Positions 50,546 to 61,058 of a DNA stretch of 64,000 nucleotides are shown piece after piece (position 1 is the stretch's first letter; the number at the start of each line of letters is the position of its first letter). The DNA comes from Bradyrhizobium sp. AZCC 1693. Lineage in GTDB: Bacteria; Pseudomonadota; Alphaproteobacteria; Rhizobiales; Xanthobacteraceae. Made by a program: the position numbers and the translations under genes. The DNA is taken from the NCBI RefSeq assembly GCF_036924745.1, contig NZ_JAZHSD010000001.1, positions 1,302,001-1,366,000 of the forward strand, written 5' to 3'. The notes below the pieces were generated by a model. It saw only the letters and a list, made by a program, of their open reading frames with translations, searched no databases and had not been told where the DNA came from.

Positions 50546-53092
50546 TTAGAACGATGTGCCGCCGCCAAACTTGAATTGCTGCACGCGGTCAAACTGACCC
50601 TTCGTAAGCGGAACCGCATAGTCGAAGCGCAGCGGTCCGAACGGCGAAGCCCAGATGATGCCGACGCCCACCGAGGTGCGGACCACGTTGCCGTCGTCAT
50701 ACTGCAGTCCCAGACAGGTTCCCGGAGTGGCCCCCGTCGTCGCTGTCGCCTGGGTCGGCTTGATACAACCGGGCACGTTGACCTCACCCGTCGCCGCCCA
50801 CGACGTCGGCCCCTTGTAGTCGAACAGTCCACCGGCGTCGGCATAGACCGAACCCTTGAGCCCGACTTCCTTCGGCAGGAACCAGAACGGCATCTGCAAT
50901 TCGAACGAAGCGCCCCAGTACTTGGTGCCGCCGAGCGCGTCACGCGTGCCGAACGGGTTGATATCGCGCGGACCGATGCCGTTCGGCGCAAAGCCGCGAA
51001 CGAGGTTCGGACCCATCTGGAAGTGATCGAGCATGCGCAGCTCGCTGCCGCCGAACTGGTTCAGCATGCCGCCCTGGAGATGGATCAGGCCGACGATATC
51101 GGCGACCAGGGGGGTGTAGTACTTCGCGTCGATCGCGGACTTGATGTACTTCACGTCGCCGCCGACGCCGGCGAAGTCCTGCTTCCAGTCGACCAGCAAG
51201 CCGTCGGTCGGGTTCTTGTTGTTGTCCAGCGTGTTGTAGTTCAGCGAGTAGCCGACCGACGAGGTCAACGCCTTGCCGCTCTGCAGTTCCCTGCGGACCG
51301 GCAGCGAGGCTTCGCCGTCGCTGTAGCACCACAGGCCGATGCCGGAGGCGTCAGTCGCCGGAGCCGGCAGAACCCCACCGACCGAGTTCACAAACGCCGG
51401 TGACGGGTTGAATGCGAGCAGCCCATTGTTCGGATTGTTGTTACAGTTCGCGAGTTGGTTCGGCAGCGAGATTTCCTGCTGATAGATCGAGTAGCGCAAC
51501 TGAAGCGCGAGATCTTCCCGCAAGGTGAAGCCGAGCCGCGGGCTGAAGCCGAGCGTCTTGGTGCCGTAAGCAATATAGCTGTTGGCCAATTGCTCGCGAT
51601 AGAACAAGTCGAGGCCGAGCGCGACGCGATAGTCGAACAGATAGGGGTCGACGAACGACAGCGAACCGCCGCGCGCGTACTGACCGTAGGTCACGGCCGC
51701 CTTCGCATACAGGCCACGGCCGAGGAAGTTGCGCTCGGAAATGCTGACTTCGGCCAGCGCACCGTCGGTGGTCGAATAGCCGCCCGACACCGAGAAGTCG
51801 CCGGTCGACTTCTCTTCGAGATCGACAACCAGAATCACGCGATCGGTCGACGAGCCGGGCTCGGTCAGGATCTTCACGCTCTTGAAGAAGTCGAGGTTCT
51901 TCAGCCGGCGCTCGGCACGATCGACCAGAGCGCGGTTGTAGGCGTCGCCTTCGGACAGGTCGAACTCGCGGCGAATCACGTAATCGCGGGTGCGGGTGTT
52001 GCCGCGGACGTTGATGCGCTCGATATAGGTTCGCGGCCCCTCATCGATGGCGAACACGATCGAAACGGTGTGCGCTTCGAAATTGCGATCGCCGCGCGGG
52101 CGCACCACGGCAAAGGCGTAGCCGCGCCGCGATGCCTCGATCTGCATTTCCTCGACGGATTTCTCAAGCGCCTCGGCATTGTAGACGGAGCCAACGCTAA
52201 CGCGCGAGAAGCTGCGCATCGAGGCGGTATCGAGGGTTGCGATGGAGGTCTGGAAGTCGACGGAGGCCACGCGATATTGCTGCCCCTCCTCGATCTTGAA
52301 GGTGACGAGGAAGCCCTTCTTGTCGGGGTCATACTCGGTCAGCGCGGCGATCACCTGCACGTCGGCGTAACCGTTCTTGAGGTAGAAGCGGCGAATCAGG
52401 TCGCGGTCGGCCTCGACCCGGTCGGGATCGTAGACGTCGGCGCCGCCGAGGAAGCTCAGAAGGTTGGATTCGCGCGTCTTGATGACGTCCTTCAGGCGAT
52501 AGGACGAATAGGCGACGTTGCCGACGAACTCGATCGACCTGACGCCGGTCTTGGTGCCCTCGGTGACCGTGAAGATCAGGTCGACGCGATTGTTGGGCTG
52601 CTCGATGATTTCAGGGGTCACACGCACGTCATAGCGGCCTGAGCGGCGGTAGATTTCGGCGATGCGCTGGGCGTCGGACTGAACCATCGGGCGCGAGAAT
52701 GTGCCGCGCGGCTTGGACTGGATTTCAGCCGAAAGCTGCTCGTCCTTGACCTTCTTGTTGCCTTCGAAGGCGATGCGCCCGATCACGGCGTTTTCGACCA
52801 CGGTCACGACCAGCCGGCCGCCCACCTGATTGATTCGCACGTCCTGGAACAGGCCGGTCTCGATCAGGGCCTTGAGGCCGTCGTCGATCTGGGCCTGCCC
52901 GAGCCGGCCGCCGGGGCCTGGCTTGAAATAGGAACGGATGGTCTCGACCTCGACGCGCCGGTTCCCCTCGACGGATATAGACGCCACCGTCTGCGCCGCA
53001 GCCGGCACAGACATAAGCGCGCCCCCCATCGGCACGGCAACCATGATCAGAGCGCCCAGCAGAGCCCCCCGCACTCGCATTCCCAACATCAT
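50546..53092 (-). CDS. bamA: Outer membrane assembly factor BamA
   Basis: Central subunit of the machine that inserts beta-barrel proteins. 848 residues. Signal peptide, five POTRA domains (about 40-420), then a 16-strand barrel with the conserved VRGF in NLVRGFAPNGIGPRD and a terminal Phe (GGGTSF). ATG at 53092 is used, with GAGGG upstream; a TTG two codons earlier is possible. It follows rseP by 172 bases and precedes lpxD. Confidence 0.97.
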   Translation of the reverse strand: MMLGMRVRGALLGALIMVAVPMGGALMSVPAAAQTVASISVEGNRRVEVETIRSYFKPGPGGRLGQAQIDDGLKALIETGLFQDVRINQVGGRLVVTVVENAVIGRIAFEGNKKVKDEQLSAEIQSKPRGTFSRPMVQSDAQRIAEIYRRSGRYDVRVTPEIIEQPNNRVDLIFTVTEGTKTGVRSIEFVGNVAYSSYRLKDVIKTRESNLLSFLGGADVYDPDRVEADRDLIRRFYLKNGYADVQVIAALTEYDPDKKGFLVTFKIEEGQQYRVASVDFQTSIATLDTASMRSFSRVSVGSVYNAEALEKSVEEMQIEASRRGYAFAVVRPRGDRNFEAHTVSIVFAIDEGPRTYIERINVRGNTRTRDYVIRREFDLSEGDAYNRALVDRAERRLKNLDFFKSVKILTEPGSSTDRVILVVDLEEKSTGDFSVSGGYSTTDGALAEVSISERNFLGRGLYAKAAVTYGQYARGGSLSFVDPYLFDYRVALGLDLFYREQLANSYIAYGTKTLGFSPRLGFTLREDLALQLRYSIYQQEISLPNQLANCNNNPNNGLLAFNPSPAFVNSVGGVLPAPATDASGIGLWCYSDGEASLPVRRELQSGKALTSSVGYSLNYNTLDNNKNPTDGLLVDWKQDFAGVGGDVKYIKSAIDAKYYTPLVADIVGLIHLQGGMLNQFGGSELRMLDHFQMGPNLVRGFAPNGIGPRDINPFGTRDALGGTKYWGASFELQMPFWFLPKEVGLKGSVYADAGGLFDYKGPTSWAATGEVNVPGCIKPTQATATTGATPGTCLGLQYDDGNVVRTSVGVGIIWASPFGPLRFDYAVPLTKGQFDRVQQFKFGGGTSF

Positions 53093-53227
53093 GCGCAACG
53101 CGCCCTCGTCATTGCATGCCGGCCCGTACCCCTACGAACCGGCAGATTCCCAAAGTTGCACTGCTTGTAGCCAATTTCGAGAGGGCGGCAAACCAGACAT
53201 CGCGGTGCGATTCCATTTTCATTCCAA

Positions 53228-53249
53228 GACGTTGCCAATGGGCAACGTC
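53228..53249. repeat. Short hairpin between rseP and bamA
   Basis: Nine-base perfect arms (GACGTTGCC / GGCAACGTC) with a 4-base loop, in the 172-base rseP-bamA gap. The adjacent A-run lies on the side that would not make it a minus-strand terminator. Possible regulatory or mRNA-processing structure. Confidence 0.4.
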
Positions 53250-53264
53250 ACAAAAAAGCCTCTT

Positions 53265-54440
53265 CTACGATCTCCCGAACAGCCCCTTGAGCCACGGCAC
53301 CTGATGGAAGTCATTATAGAAGGCGAAGACCATCAACATCAGCACCAAAATCAGCCCGACTCGGAACCCGTATTCCTGGGACTTTTCCGACAAAGGACGC
53401 CCCCGGAGCACCTCGGCCGTGTAGAACAAAAGATGGCCGCCATCGAGCAACGGCACCGGGAACAGATTCAGCAGTCCGATCGAAATGGACAGCACCGCTG
53501 CCAGATGAAGCAACGGAATCAGTCCCAGCGTGGCCACCTGACCCGAAATCTGCGCGATCCGAATCGGCCCGCCGATCTGGTCCGCGCTCGCCCGTCCGGT
53601 AAAGATGTTGCCGATATAGGAGAGCGTCTGGTCGACGACGAACCAGGTTTCCTTGATTCCCAGCCAAAGCGCGGTGGCCGGATCGACCTTCTCGGTCGTC
53701 ACTTCGCCCGGCGAGGTTGCGCGGGTGATGCCGAGAATCCCGAGGCGCTGTGTGTTCCCAAAGGGATCCTTCACCTCGCGCAGTTCCGGCGTGCCCTTCA
53801 ATTGCAGCGTGGAATCACCGCGTTTGACGGTGAAGGTCAGGGTGTCGCCGGCACGAACGCTGACGGAGCGCTGCATGTCGGAGAAGCTGCCGATCTTCTT
53901 GCCGTCGATTGCGGTGACGATGTCGCCAACCTGAAAGCCTGCCCGCTCGGCGGCGCTGCTGGCTTCGATCTTGTCGACGCGCGCCGTCGTGCTCGGTTTG
54001 CCGAAGAAGGTGAAGAGACAGGTGAAGATGACGATCGCCAGAATGAAATTCGCGATCGGACCGGCGGCAACGATGGCCGCCCGCGCGCCGACTTTCTTGT
54101 GATGGAAACTGCCCGCCCGCTCCTCTTCAGTCATGCCGGCGAGCGATTCGGCTGATGCGGGCGTCGACGCTTCCGATTCGTCGCCGAAGAACTTCACATA
54201 GCCGCCAAGCGGGATCGCGGAAATCTTCCAGCGCGTGCCATGACGGTCGTTGAAGCCGACAAGTTCCGGCCCGAAACCGAGCGAGAACGTTAACACCTTC
54301 ACGCCCGCCCATCGGGCGACCAGGAAGTGGCCGAGCTCATGGAAGAACACGACGATGGTCAGGACAAACAAAAAGGGAATGATGTAGCCAACGAGCCCGT
54401 GGCCCAACGTATTGAAACTATGTAGAAAAAACTCTGACAT
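53265..54440 (-). CDS. rseP: Site-2 zinc protease RseP
   Basis: Intramembrane metalloprotease that cleaves anti-sigma factors and leftover signal peptides. 391 residues. HELGH at 34-38 in the first membrane helix, a single PDZ domain in the middle (AERAGFQVGDIVTAIDG), and the second metal ligand in NLFPVPLLDGGH near the C-terminus. ATG at 54440 overlaps the dxr stop (TGATG). Confidence 0.96.
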   Translation of the reverse strand: MSEFFLHSFNTLGHGLVGYIIPFLFVLTIVVFFHELGHFLVARWAGVKVLTFSLGFGPELVGFNDRHGTRWKISAIPLGGYVKFFGDESEASTPASAESLAGMTEEERAGSFHHKKVGARAAIVAAGPIANFILAIVIFTCLFTFFGKPSTTARVDKIEASSAAERAGFQVGDIVTAIDGKKIGSFSDMQRSVSVRAGDTLTFTVKRGDSTLQLKGTPELREVKDPFGNTQRLGILGITRATSPGEVTTEKVDPATALWLGIKETWFVVDQTLSYIGNIFTGRASADQIGGPIRIAQISGQVATLGLIPLLHLAAVLSISIGLLNLFPVPLLDGGHLLFYTAEVLRGRPLSEKSQEYGFRVGLILVLMLMVFAFYNDFHQVPWLKGLFGRS

Positions 54441-55708
54441 CAGGTTCCCCTCGACAAGAGCCAAAGGCTCCGTCCCCAACCCTCTAGGATGCCTTTAACG
54501 GCAATTTGAGGCAATAGGGAGGCGGCTCGGTTTCGCGCGTTATGGTCAACAGCAATCGCGTCGTCGGCCGAGCTCAAAGGTGCAAGGTTCCCGGCGCGAA
54601 TCCAGTCGTTGACGGTGGCTTCGACAAGGCGTGCGATCGACCCGAATCTGATCTTTCCGGCAATGAACGCCGCCACCGCCACCTCATTGGCAGCGTTGAA
54701 TACCGTGGTCGCACCACGTCCCGTACGTAACGCTTCGTAGGCCAGCCGCAAGCCCGGGAACCGCCCGAAATCCGGCGCCTCGAAGGTGAGCTGTCCGATT
54801 TTGGCGAGATCGAGCCTCGCCGACGGGCCAACGATTCGTTCCGGCCATCCGAGGCAGTGCGCAATCGGAATGCGCATGTCGGGCGCGCCGAGCTGCGCCA
54901 CCACGGAGCGATCGGAGAATTCGACCATACCGTGGATGATCGACTGCGGATGGACAAGAACGTCGATTTCGTCGGCCGAGAGCGCGAAAAGGTAGGACGC
55001 CTCGATGACTTCGAGTCCCTTGTTCATCATCGACGCCGAATCGATGGTGATCTTCTGGCCCATGCTCCAGTTCGGATGCTTCAAGGCCTGTTCCAGCGTC
55101 GCCTGCTCGATGTCGGCCGGCGCCCAGGTGCGGAACGGCCCGCCCGAAGCGGTGATGATCACGCGCACCAGCTCCTCGCGATTGCCGGAAGAGAGCGCCT
55201 GAAACAACGCGTTGTGCTCGGAATCCGCCGGCAGGATGCAGGCGCCGGCTTTCGCCGCGCGCTGCATGAAGAAATCGCCGGCACAAACCAGGCATTCCTT
55301 GTTGGCGAGCGCCACGGCCGCGCCACGGTCGACCGCGGCGAGCGCCGGCTTCAACCCGGCCGCACCGCTCACCGCCGCCATTACCCAGTCGGCGGGACGC
55401 GCGGCGGCCTCGATGATCGCGCTTTCGCCGGCGCCGCATTCGATGCCCGTGCCTGCCAGGGCGTCCTTCAGTTCGCCAAGCCGCGCCGGGTCGGCAATCG
55501 CCGCGAATCGCGCGCCGAATTCTTTCGCGAGCTTGGCCAGCGCTTCGACATTGGAATTCGCGGTCAGCGCCTCGACGGAATAGCGATCCCGCGCGCCGCG
55601 CAGCAGATCCATGGTGCTGTCGCCGATCGAACCAGTGGCGCCCAGCACCGTGACCGTGCGCGCGGCTGCCGCCACGGGCTTGTTGTTACGCAATGGAACT
55701 GCGCTCAT
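54440..55708 (-). CDS. dxr: 1-deoxy-D-xylulose-5-phosphate reductoisomerase
   Basis: Second step of the MEP isoprenoid pathway: DXP to MEP with NADPH. 422 residues from the ATG at 55708 ([10 protein letters not shown]). Motifs [18 protein letters not shown] (NADPH), [20 protein letters not shown] (metal and substrate), and [14 protein letters not shown]. Supplies isoprenoids used by UppS, encoded just upstream. Confidence 0.96.
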   Translation of the reverse strand: MSAVPLRNNKPVAAAARTVTVLGATGSIGDSTMDLLRGARDRYSVEALTANSNVEALAKLAKEFGARFAAIADPARLGELKDALAGTGIECGAGESAIIEAAARPADWVMAAVSGAAGLKPALAAVDRGAAVALANKECLVCAGDFFMQRAAKAGACILPADSEHNALFQALSSGNREELVRVIITASGGPFRTWAPADIEQATLEQALKHPNWSMGQKITIDSASMMNKGLEVIEASYLFALSADEIDVLVHPQSIIHGMVEFSDRSVVAQLGAPDMRIPIAHCLGWPERIVGPSARLDLAKIGQLTFEAPDFGRFPGLRLAYEALRTGRGATTVFNAANEVAVAAFIAGKIRFGSIARLVEATVNDWIRAGNLAPLSSADDAIAVDHNARNRAASLLPQIAVKGILEGWGRSLWLLSRGT

Positions 55709-55712
55709 CGTT

Positions 55713-56561
55713 TCACCAAACCATAAGACCGCGGCCGACGCCATCGGCGCCGCCCCGCAGAAGACCGAAAAGAGCCGCCACGACGACGGCTGCGATAAAT
55801 CCATCCAGGCGATCCATTAGCCCGCCGTGGCCGGGAATAATGTGACTTGAGTCCTTTACGCCAAAACGCCGCTTCACGGCGGATTCGAAGAGATCGCCGA
55901 GCTGCGAAACGACCGAAAGGGCTCCGGAAAGCATCAATAACGGCCCGATTTTGCCCAGATCGAACGCGGCAAATCCGCACGCCACGGCGAGGCTCGCGGC
56001 CAACCCGCCGACGGCGCCCGCCCAGGTCTTTTTCGGGCTGACGCGCGGCCACAGTTTCGGCCCGCCAATGCCGCGGCCGGCGAAATAGCCGCCGCTGTCG
56101 GTCACCCATACTATCAGCAGCACGAACATCAGCGCGGCGAATCCCTTGACGGGATCGAGACGCACCAGCACCGAGGCGATCTCGGCCGCTGCCGCGTACA
56201 AAAATCCCGCCGCCGCCCAGCTTCGCCGCTCCGGCGCGATCGACACCACCGCAACGAAGCCGACGCCGAGCACGATCAGCGCGGCATCGAGCCGGCCAAT
56301 CGCAAAACAAAGCCCGGCGATAGCAAGCGCGGCCACACCGGGCACCGTCACGCGAGTAGCACCGGCGAGACCGACGATCGCGAGCCATTCGACGAACAGG
56401 CCGATGGCAGCCAGCGTCACCAGCGCAGCCCACAGCCAGCCGCCCGCATAGGCGATCGCGACCGCAAGCGGAATCAGCACGGCGGCGGCGGCGATGCGCA
56501 TTGAGAGATTGCGCGAATCGGGCGGGCTTGCTGCCGCCGGCGCGGCCTCGCGTTCGGTCAC
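55713..56561 (-). CDS. cdsA: Phosphatidate cytidylyltransferase
   Basis: Makes CDP-diacylglycerol from phosphatidic acid and CTP for phospholipid synthesis. 282 residues with about eight membrane helices. The family signature [19 protein letters not shown], then [15 protein letters not shown], is at the C-terminus. GTG start at 56561 overlaps the uppS stop (GTGA). Confidence 0.95.
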   Translation of the reverse strand: MTEREAAPAAASPPDSRNLSMRIAAAAVLIPLAVAIAYAGGWLWAALVTLAAIGLFVEWLAIVGLAGATRVTVPGVAALAIAGLCFAIGRLDAALIVLGVGFVAVVSIAPERRSWAAAGFLYAAAAEIASVLVRLDPVKGFAALMFVLLIVWVTDSGGYFAGRGIGGPKLWPRVSPKKTWAGAVGGLAASLAVACGFAAFDLGKIGPLLMLSGALSVVSQLGDLFESAVKRRFGVKDSSHIIPGHGGLMDRLDGFIAAVVVAALFGLLRGGADGVGRGLMVW

Positions 56562-57313
56562 GATCCGGTTTTCGCGGCCAGACCGCCGAAACGGCGTTCC
56601 CGTCTGGCGTATTCGGCAATGGCGCTTTCCAGCGCGGCCTTGTCGAAATCCGGCCAGTGGATCGGCACGAACACGAGTTCGCTATAGGCCGCCTGCCACA
56701 TCAGGAAGTTCGACAGCCGCTGCTCGCCGCTGGTGCGGATGATCAGGTCAGGATCGGGAATGTCGGGCGCATCGAGATAGCGGCCGAGCGTATCGGCGTC
56801 GATCGATGCCGGATCGCGCTTGCCCTCCGCCACTTCGCGCGCCAGCCGTCGCGCGGCGCCCGCGATCTCCTGGCGCGATCCGTAGTTGAAGGCGACCACG
56901 AGATTGAGCTTGGTGTTGGCCCTGGTCAGTTCCTCGGCTTCGTTCAGGAGCGTGCAGATATCGGGCTCCAGCCCTTCCCGCTCCCCGATCACGCGCACCC
57001 GCACGCCGTCGCGATGCAGCGTTGCCAGATCGTTGCGGATGAAGCGGCGGAGCAGTCCGAACAGGTCGCCGATTTCGGTCGCCGGCCGCGACCAGTTCTC
57101 TGAGCTGAACGAAAAGATCGTGAGGTAAAGCACGCCGAGTTCATGGGCGGCGCGAACCACGCGGCGCAGCGCCTCGACGCCGCGGCGGTGGCCTTCGGCA
57201 CGCGGCAAGCCGCGCGCTGCCGCCCAGCGCCCGTTTCCGTCCATGATGATCGCCACATGCAACGGGACGGATCGATCCGGTCCTTCCGTGGCGGGGGCGG
57301 CGGCGTTCGGCAT
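56558..57313 (-). CDS. uppS: Undecaprenyl diphosphate synthase
   Basis: Builds the C55 lipid carrier for peptidoglycan and O-antigen. 251 residues. [14 protein letters not shown] (catalytic Asp), [11 protein letters not shown], and [18 protein letters not shown] motifs are present. ATG at 57313 is preferred ([11 protein letters not shown]); a TTG upstream would overlap frr. Confidence 0.96.
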   Translation of the reverse strand: MPNAAAPATEGPDRSVPLHVAIIMDGNGRWAAARGLPRAEGHRRGVEALRRVVRAAHELGVLYLTIFSFSSENWSRPATEIGDLFGLLRRFIRNDLATLHRDGVRVRVIGEREGLEPDICTLLNEAEELTRANTKLNLVVAFNYGSRQEIAGAARRLAREVAEGKRDPASIDADTLGRYLDAPDIPDPDLIIRTSGEQRLSNFLMWQAAYSELVFVPIHWPDFDKAALESAIAEYARRERRFGGLAAKTGS

Positions 57314-57354
57314 TATCTGAATTCCAGACCAATCTCGATTCTTGGACGTTGCCG

Positions 57355-57918
57355 TCAAACGGTGAGGATTTCCTTTTCCTTCGCCGCAAGCAACTGATCG
57401 ATTTCCGCAATCGTTCCGTCGGTCGCCTTTTGCACCTCGTTGGCGAGCCGCTCCTGATCGTCTTCGGAAATCTCGTGATTCTTCTCGAGCTTCTTGACGA
57501 TATCCAGCCCGTCGCGACGGACATGGCGGACCGCAACCTTGGCGGCTTCGGCATATTTATGCGCGACTTTCACCAGTTCCTTGCGCCGCTCCTCGTTGAG
57601 TTCGGGAATTCGCAAGCGCAGCACCTGCCCTTCGGTCGCCGGCGACAGGCCGAGGTTGGAATCGACGATCGCCTTTTCGACGGCCTTCACCATCGACTTG
57701 TCCCATACCTGCACGGAAAGCAGGCGCGGCTCGGGCACGCTGACGGTCGCGAGCTGGTTGAGGGGCATGTGGGAGCCGTAAGCCTCGACCTGCACCGGCT
57801 CCAGCATGGACGCCGCCGCGCGGCCGGTCCGCAGGCCGCCCAGCTCATGCTTGAGCGAGTGAGTCGCGCCCTGCATGCGGCGCTTCAATTCGTTGATGTC
57901 AAAACCGGGCGTGGGCAT
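57355..57918 (-). CDS. frr: Ribosome recycling factor
   Basis: Splits the post-termination ribosome together with EF-G. 187 residues: [20 protein letters not shown] start, [10 protein letters not shown], the [15 protein letters not shown] helix, and the [18 protein letters not shown] end. ATG at 57918 has AAGGAGGGGAG upstream; longer frames into the pyrH gap are not credible. Confidence 0.97.
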   Translation of the reverse strand: MPTPGFDINELKRRMQGATHSLKHELGGLRTGRAAASMLEPVQVEAYGSHMPLNQLATVSVPEPRLLSVQVWDKSMVKAVEKAIVDSNLGLSPATEGQVLRLRIPELNEERRKELVKVAHKYAEAAKVAVRHVRRDGLDIVKKLEKNHEISEDDQERLANEVQKATDGTIAEIDQLLAAKEKEILTV

Positions 57919-57988
57919 AACACTCTCCCCTCCTTGGAAACCAGCCGCCGGCGCCTTAAAGCCCGCGGTTCGAAGCAGCACTGGCGCA

Positions 57989-58705
57989 TTAGCCAGCGAC
58001 CACCGTGCCGTGGCCGGTCCCGCGCAGGATCGCGCCGATCGAACCCGGCTCGGCGATCGAGAATACGATGATAGGCAGTGACGTCTCGCGGGCAAGCGCG
58101 AATGCGGTCGCATCCATCACCTTGTAGTCGCCGGCGATCGCCTGCGAATGCGTCAGGCGATCGAAACGCTTGGCCTGCGGGTCCTTTTTGGGGTCGGCGC
58201 TGTAAACGCCGTCGACATTGGTGGCCTTGAGCACCGCCTGCGCCCCGATCTCGGCTGCCCGCAACACCGCTGTGGTGTCGGTGGTGAAGAACGGGTTGCC
58301 AGTTCCGCCGCCAAGCAGCACGATTCGCCCGTCGGCGAGGTATTTGTGCGCTGCACTGCGGGTGAACAGCTCGGAAATCTCGGGCATCACGAACGCCGAC
58401 AGGGTCCGCGCCGGCGTCCCCTTGCGCTCGATCGCCGCCTCGAGCGCCAGGCAGTTCATCATGGTGGCGAGCATGCCCATGGTGTCGCCGGTCGGGCGCG
58501 ACACGCCGCGCGAGGAGACTTCCACGCCGCGAACGATGTTGCCGCCGCCGATCACGACGGCCACCTCGACGCCGAGCTTCTTGGCCGCGATCAGATCGTC
58601 GGCGATGCGGTCAACGGTAGGCTGGTCGATACCGAAGAAGTGGCTGCCGGCGAGATACTCGCCCGAGAGCTTGATCACGACGCGACGATAGACCGGCTCA
58701 GCCAT
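57989..58705 (-). CDS. pyrH: UMP kinase
   Basis: Phosphorylates UMP to UDP. 238-residue amino-acid-kinase fold: [43 protein letters not shown], and [13 protein letters not shown]. Standard place between tsf and frr. Confidence 0.97.
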   Translation of the reverse strand: MAEPVYRRVVIKLSGEYLAGSHFFGIDQPTVDRIADDLIAAKKLGVEVAVVIGGGNIVRGVEVSSRGVSRPTGDTMGMLATMMNCLALEAAIERKGTPARTLSAFVMPEISELFTRSAAHKYLADGRIVLLGGGTGNPFFTTDTTAVLRAAEIGAQAVLKATNVDGVYSADPKKDPQAKRFDRLTHSQAIAGDYKVMDATAFALARETSLPIIVFSIAEPGSIGAILRGTGHGTVVAG

Positions 58706-58776
58706 TGCTTATCGCTTCCTTGTCCCGCGCAGGTGACTTCCGGCGCAATTGCGCTGAAAGATTTTGACCGCAGCGG

Positions 58777-59703
58777 TTACTTCTTGCCGCTGGCGGCTGC
58801 GACCTCGGCTGCGAAATCGGATTCCTGCTTTTCGATTCCCTCGCCGAGAGCATAGCGCACAAATCCGGCAATCTTCACCGGCGCACCGATCTTGCCTTCG
58901 GCTTCCTTCACCGCCTGCGCGACCGACTTGCCCTTTTCGTCATGGATGAACGCCTGCTCCAGCAGGCAGACTTCCTTGTAATAGGTCTTCAGGCCAGACT
59001 CGACGATCTTCTCGATCACGTTCTCCGGCTTGCCCTGCTGGCGATACTTGTCGGCCAGCACGTCCTTTTCGCGCGTCACGATCGCCGGGTCGAGGCCGGA
59101 CGGATCCAGCGCCTGCGGATTGGTCGCGGCCACGTGCATCGCAAGCTGACGGCCGAGATGGGCGAGCTCATCGGTCTTGCCGGCCGATTCGAGCGCGACC
59201 AGCACGCCCATCTTGCCGGCCCCGTCGGTCACGGCGCCGTGGACATAGCTCGACACCACGCCCTTGCCGACTTCGAGCGAAGCCGCACGGCGCAGCGACA
59301 TGTTCTCGCCGATCGTCGCGATCGCGTCCGAAATCGCGGTCTCGACCGTGACGTCACCGACCTTGGCGGCCTTGATCTTCTCGACGTCGGCGCCGTTGTG
59401 CAACGCGACCTGGGCGATCATCTTGACGAGGCCCTGGAACTGCTCGTTGCGCGCAACGAAATCGGTCTCCGAGTTGACCTCGACCACGACGCCCTTGACG
59501 CCTGAGGTCACCACGCCGATCAGGCCTTCCGCCGCGACGCGGCCGGCCTTCTTGGCAGCCTTCGACAGGCCCTTCTTGCGCAGCCAATCCTGCGCGGCCG
59601 TCATGTCGCCGTTGGTTTCGGTCAGCGCTGCCTTGCAGTCCATCATGCCTGCGCCGGTCGACTCGCGCAGTTCCTTGACCATCGCCGCAGTGATCGTTGC
59701 CAT
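58777..59703 (-). CDS. tsf: Elongation factor Ts
   Basis: Nucleotide exchange factor for EF-Tu. 308 residues. N-terminal [20 protein letters not shown], the core [11 protein letters not shown], and the C-terminal coiled region are intact. Starts 136 bases after rpsB; a hairpin lies in between. Confidence 0.97.
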   Translation of the reverse strand: MATITAAMVKELRESTGAGMMDCKAALTETNGDMTAAQDWLRKKGLSKAAKKAGRVAAEGLIGVVTSGVKGVVVEVNSETDFVARNEQFQGLVKMIAQVALHNGADVEKIKAAKVGDVTVETAISDAIATIGENMSLRRAASLEVGKGVVSSYVHGAVTDGAGKMGVLVALESAGKTDELAHLGRQLAMHVAATNPQALDPSGLDPAIVTREKDVLADKYRQQGKPENVIEKIVESGLKTYYKEVCLLEQAFIHDEKGKSVAQAVKEAEGKIGAPVKIAGFVRYALGEGIEKQESDFAAEVAAASGKK

Positions 59704-59803
59704 CGTCGAATATCCTTCTTGCCTGTTAGCCGCGGGCGCGGCGCGCGCTTTGCGCCGGGCCGCCGTCAGCTTCAGGGAATGTCGTAATCTTTAGGAGCGG
59801 AAC

Positions 59804-59824
59804 CGGTGGCCGGAAGACCCGGCC
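59804..59824 (-). terminator. Attenuator-like hairpin between rpsB and tsf
   Basis: Eight-base GC-rich arms (GTGGCCGG / CCGGCCAC) with a 5-base loop, 14 bases after the rpsB stop on the minus strand. Could partially terminate and set the rpsB to tsf ratio. No T-tract. Confidence 0.5.
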
Positions 59825-59838
59825 ACGCGGCGTACCAA

Positions 59839-60837
59839 TTATTCCGCTTCCGCGGTCAGCGTCTTGGCCTGGGCAACCCAGGCATCGGCGCGGCTCGGAA
59901 GACCAACCTCTTCACCGATCTTGTGCGCGGTATCGTGGTCGAGCTCGGCAAGCTGCCAGTAGTGGAAGATGCCGAGGTCGTTGAGCTTCTTCTCGATCGC
60001 ACCCGATACGCCGGTGAGCTTCTTGAGGTTGTCGGCGGTGCCACGCGGACCGGCCAGACCCTGGAAGCCGGTCGGCTGCGCAGCTGCCGGAATTTCCTCG
60101 CGGGCCGGCTGAACGGCGGCGCCAATGTCGATGCCGTGGTCGCCCTGCGCGCGCGAGATGCCGTCGATGGCGGCGCGGGCAATCAGGTCGCAATACAGCG
60201 AAATGGCGCGGCCGGCGTCGTCATTGCCCGGCACCACGAAGGTGATGCCCTTGGGGTCGGAATTGGTGTCGACGATCGCGGCAACGGGAATGTTCAGCCG
60301 CTGCGCTTCCTGGATCGCGATGTCTTCCTTGTTGGTGTCGATCACGAAGATCATGTCGGGAAGACCGCCCATGTCCTTGATGCCGCCGAGCGAGCGGTCG
60401 AGCTTGTCGCGCTCGCGCTGCAGGGTCAGCCGCTCCTTCTTGGTGTAGGAGTTGGCTTCGCCGGACGAGAGCACCTCATCGAGATGACGCAGGCGCTTGA
60501 TCGAGCCCGAAATCGTTTTCCAGTTGGTCAGCGTGCCGCCGAGCCAGCGCGAATTGACGAAATACTGCGCGGAGCGCTTCGCAGCCTCGGCAACACCGTC
60601 CTGCGCCTGGCGCTTGGTGCCGACGAACAGGATGCGGCCGCCCTTGGCGACGGTGTCGGATACCGCCTGCAGCGCGCGATGCAGCATCGGCACGGTCTGG
60701 GCGAGATCGATGATGTGGATGTTGTTGCGGGCGCCGAAAATGAACTCCGCCATTTTCGGATTCCAGCGGTGCGATTGGTGGCCAAAGTGCACGCCAGCTT
60801 CAAGCAGCTGACGCATAGAAAAATCGGGTAGCGACAT
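59839..60837 (-). CDS. rpsB: Ribosomal protein uS2 with C-terminal HhH extension
   Basis: Small-subunit protein S2. 332 residues versus ~241 in E. coli. The core ([35 protein letters not shown]-type [12 protein letters not shown]) ends near 230. The extra tail holds a helix-hairpin-helix-like segment ([19 protein letters not shown]). Such tails occur in Rhizobiales S2 and L21. ATG at 60837 follows GGAG by 10 bases. First gene of the envelope/translation run. Confidence 0.96.
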   Translation of the reverse strand: MSLPDFSMRQLLEAGVHFGHQSHRWNPKMAEFIFGARNNIHIIDLAQTVPMLHRALQAVSDTVAKGGRILFVGTKRQAQDGVAEAAKRSAQYFVNSRWLGGTLTNWKTISGSIKRLRHLDEVLSSGEANSYTKKERLTLQRERDKLDRSLGGIKDMGGLPDMIFVIDTNKEDIAIQEAQRLNIPVAAIVDTNSDPKGITFVVPGNDDAGRAISLYCDLIARAAIDGISRAQGDHGIDIGAAVQPAREEIPAAAQPTGFQGLAGPRGTADNLKKLTGVSGAIEKKLNDLGIFHYWQLAELDHDTAHKIGEEVGLPSRADAWVAQAKTLTAEAE

Positions 60838-60947
60838 AGTGATGATTCTCCGGTTGGTTCCTCCGGAAACGTGTGAGCAAACGAGCCTTATGGCCCGGCT
60901 GCCACCGGACGGCCTTTTGAGCCATGTTTCCGTGTGAGATGGCGCGC

Positions 60948-60975
60948 TGTATAGCCGGATTCCAACCAGAAGCAA
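60948..60975 (-). promoter_or_regulatory. Predicted rpsB promoter
   Basis: On the minus strand, TTGCTT (60975-60970), a 16-base spacer, then TATACA (60953-60948). About 100 bases of leader precede the rpsB ATG, room for S2 autoregulation of its own mRNA. Confidence 0.55.
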
Positions 60976-61058
60976 GGAAATAAGGCCGGATTTTCGGCCT
61001 TCCAGATCACCGATTCAGGGCCGCTCGGGCCAGATCCGGAGATCTGGCCCGTTAACAA

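Noticed and set aside
49337-51403. 688-codon plus-strand open frame opposite lpxD and bamA
   Set aside because: Antisense to two well-recognised genes; residues are repetitive His/Arg/Asp/Ala typical of shadow frames.
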